64,000 bases of DNA from Verrucomicrobiota bacterium (GTDB taxonomy: Bacteria > Verrucomicrobiota > Verrucomicrobiia > Limisphaerales > J093): positions 372,001 to 436,000 of the forward strand of contig JADJWF010000001.1 of assembly GCA_016716505.1 (NCBI GenBank), in the 5' to 3' direction. Shown here one piece after another: positions 63,187-64,000 of the stretch (the first letter of the stretch is position 1; each line of letters opens with the position of its first letter). The notes below the pieces were generated by a model. It was not told where the DNA came from. It did no database searches and saw only the letters and a program-made list of their open reading frames with translations. The position numbers were made by a program, and so were the translations under genes.

Positions 63187-63642
63187 TCATTGGCAGTCCG
63201 GGCACAGGCCGAAGAACTCCAATTTGTGGGTCACCGCCCGGAAGCCATTCGCGGTGGCAATCCGCTGCTGGATCTCGTCGAGAAAGCATTCGTCCAGTTC
63301 CACCACCCGCGCACAGCGGGTGCAGATCAAGTGGTGATGGTGTCCGTCCCTCCCCTCGGCGACCAATTCAAACCGCGCGATGCCATCCCCGAAATCGAAC
63401 CGTTGCACCATGCCCAGATCCGACAGCACCTTGAGGGACCGGTACACGGTCGCCAGGTCGCACGGTTGGCCCGCCAAAGCGGCGTGGATTTCCTTCGGGG
63501 TCTGGGGATGGCGGCTGTGGCGGAGGCTCTCGAGAACAAGCTGCCTTGGCCCGGTCAGCTTGCGGGCGCCCCGGCGGAGCCGGTCGGCCAGCTCGGCCAA
63601 GTTCGCGCCCCGATGCTGGCAATGCTGGTGTCCAGTGCCCAT
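63187..63642 (-). CDS. Fur-family metalloregulator (probably Zur- or PerR-like)
   Basis: Transcriptional repressor of 151 residues. The winged helix is RKLTGPRQLVLESLRHSRHP followed by CDLATVYRSLKVLSDLGMVQ. The metal-binding part contains DGHHHHLICTRCARVVELDE and the second structural zinc pair CPDC at the C-terminus. The N-terminus is His-rich (MGTGHQHCQHRGANL). The ATG is ten bases from the end of a ZIP metal transporter gene on the same strand, which suggests the two are co-transcribed and argues for zinc control, although ligands cannot prove which metal is sensed. Confidence 0.9.
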   Translation of the reverse strand: MGTGHQHCQHRGANLAELADRLRRGARKLTGPRQLVLESLRHSRHPQTPKEIHAALAGQPCDLATVYRSLKVLSDLGMVQRFDFGDGIARFELVAEGRDGHHHHLICTRCARVVELDECFLDEIQQRIATANGFRAVTHKLEFFGLCPDCQ

Positions 63643-63651
63643 CAGGAGACT

Positions 63652-64000
63652 TCAGTGGAAGACCACGGTCAGCACCCCCAGGCCGGTGCCGATGAGAATC
63701 GCCACCAGCTTGCCGCGGTTGAACCGGTGCAGGTCGCTGCTCTCGAACAAAATCGTGGTCGAGATGTGCATGAAGATGCCGATCACGATCGCGGTGAGTT
63801 CCCGCGTGTGACTCGCGAGGGGGGTGTTGGCGCTGAGCGTCATGCCCAGCGGCCCCATCAAGGCGAAACCGCCCAGGATGGTCAACGCCCGCCGCCGCTC
63901 CAGCCCCGCGCGGAACAGGATCGCCAGAAAGGCAATCGAAACCGGGTAATTGTGAATCACGATGCTCCACAGGAGCAGGTCCCGCGATGCGTGGTCGTGG
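63652..64000 (-). CDS. ZIP-family metal transporter (partial, N-terminal part beyond window)
   Basis: The last 116 residues of an integral membrane transporter; the frame is open through base 64000, so the start lies outside. It shows HDHASRDLLLWSIVIHNYPV, the ZIP TM-IV type metal-site segment with HxxP, and then GIFMHISTTILFESSDLHRF with the second His/Glu region and a final helix GKLVAILIGTGLGVLTVVFH. ZIP proteins import Zn, Fe or Mn. The neighbouring Fur-family gene suggests zinc or iron homeostasis. Confidence 0.82.
   Translation of the reverse strand, partial: HDHASRDLLLWSIVIHNYPVSIAFLAILFRAGLERRRALTILGGFALMGPLGMTLSANTPLASHTRELTAIVIGIFMHISTTILFESSDLHRFNRGKLVAILIGTGLGVLTVVFH

Overview
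The window is GC-rich, densely coded bacterial chromosome with few long gaps. The gene set suggests a Gram-negative heterotroph: NuoM/NuoN, DUF2723 membrane protein with TPRs, a PocR-AraC regulator, GH29 and GH2-like glycosidases, SufT, lipoproteins with lipoboxes, and RND/TolC efflux. Together with an IS200-like transposase among GC palindromes, this fits a Verrucomicrobiota relative (Pedosphaera/Limisphaera-like) best. That placement is inference from gene content; no rRNA is present.

Layout. 1-3469: end of the complex I operon (nuoM, nuoN) and an isoprenylcysteine-methyltransferase-like membrane protein. 3470-12832: an accessory island with a type I restriction-modification system (hsdR, hsdM, hsdS) interleaved with a DUF559 nuclease-like ORF, a DUF433 antitoxin with an internally deleted DUF5615 toxin, a second copy of the HsdM C-terminus, an IS200-like TnpA in an array of palindromic repeats, and at least four copies of a 140-210 bp inverted-repeat element. 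Remnants of an MFS transporter lie at both edges, and a tRNA-Asp gene at 12833-12909 has its 3' end facing the island. 13059-21436: housekeeping genes (beta-helix protein, site-2 protease, pdxA, ABC-F ATPase, PocR-AraC regulator, ankyrin lipoprotein, pyrC), then a thioesterase.

22175-35872 is a 13.7 kb efflux region on the minus strand. In transcription order it holds a TolC-like lipoprotein, an adaptor with a C-terminal EF-hand tail, a MacB-type ATPase and a separate permease. A small Cys-rich protein and a CzcB/CzcA/CzcC metal-efflux set follow. A vapBC toxin-antitoxin pair in the opposite orientation splits czcB from czcA.

36152-64000 holds lpdA, an HhH-GPD-like protein, maf, exonuclease III, a DUF362 protein, a TPR lipoprotein, alpha-L-fucosidase, a VOC protein, tcdA, a 1322-residue GH2-like protein, an O-antigen-ligase-like protein, holB, 6-phosphofructokinase, ubiE/menG, a sugar-phosphate isomerase-like protein, sufT, a protein kinase with altered motifs, a DUF2723/TPR protein, and a Fur-family regulator beside a ZIP metal transporter that runs off the end.

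Four otherwise intact genes (nuoM, the beta-helix protein, czcA, pfkA) are each broken by a single-base indel in a G/C run. This pattern looks more like consensus error than biology, so I treat those genes as probably functional. The decayed genes in the island (MFS remnants, DUF5615 deletion, HsdM tail) are broken by deletions and look like real decay.
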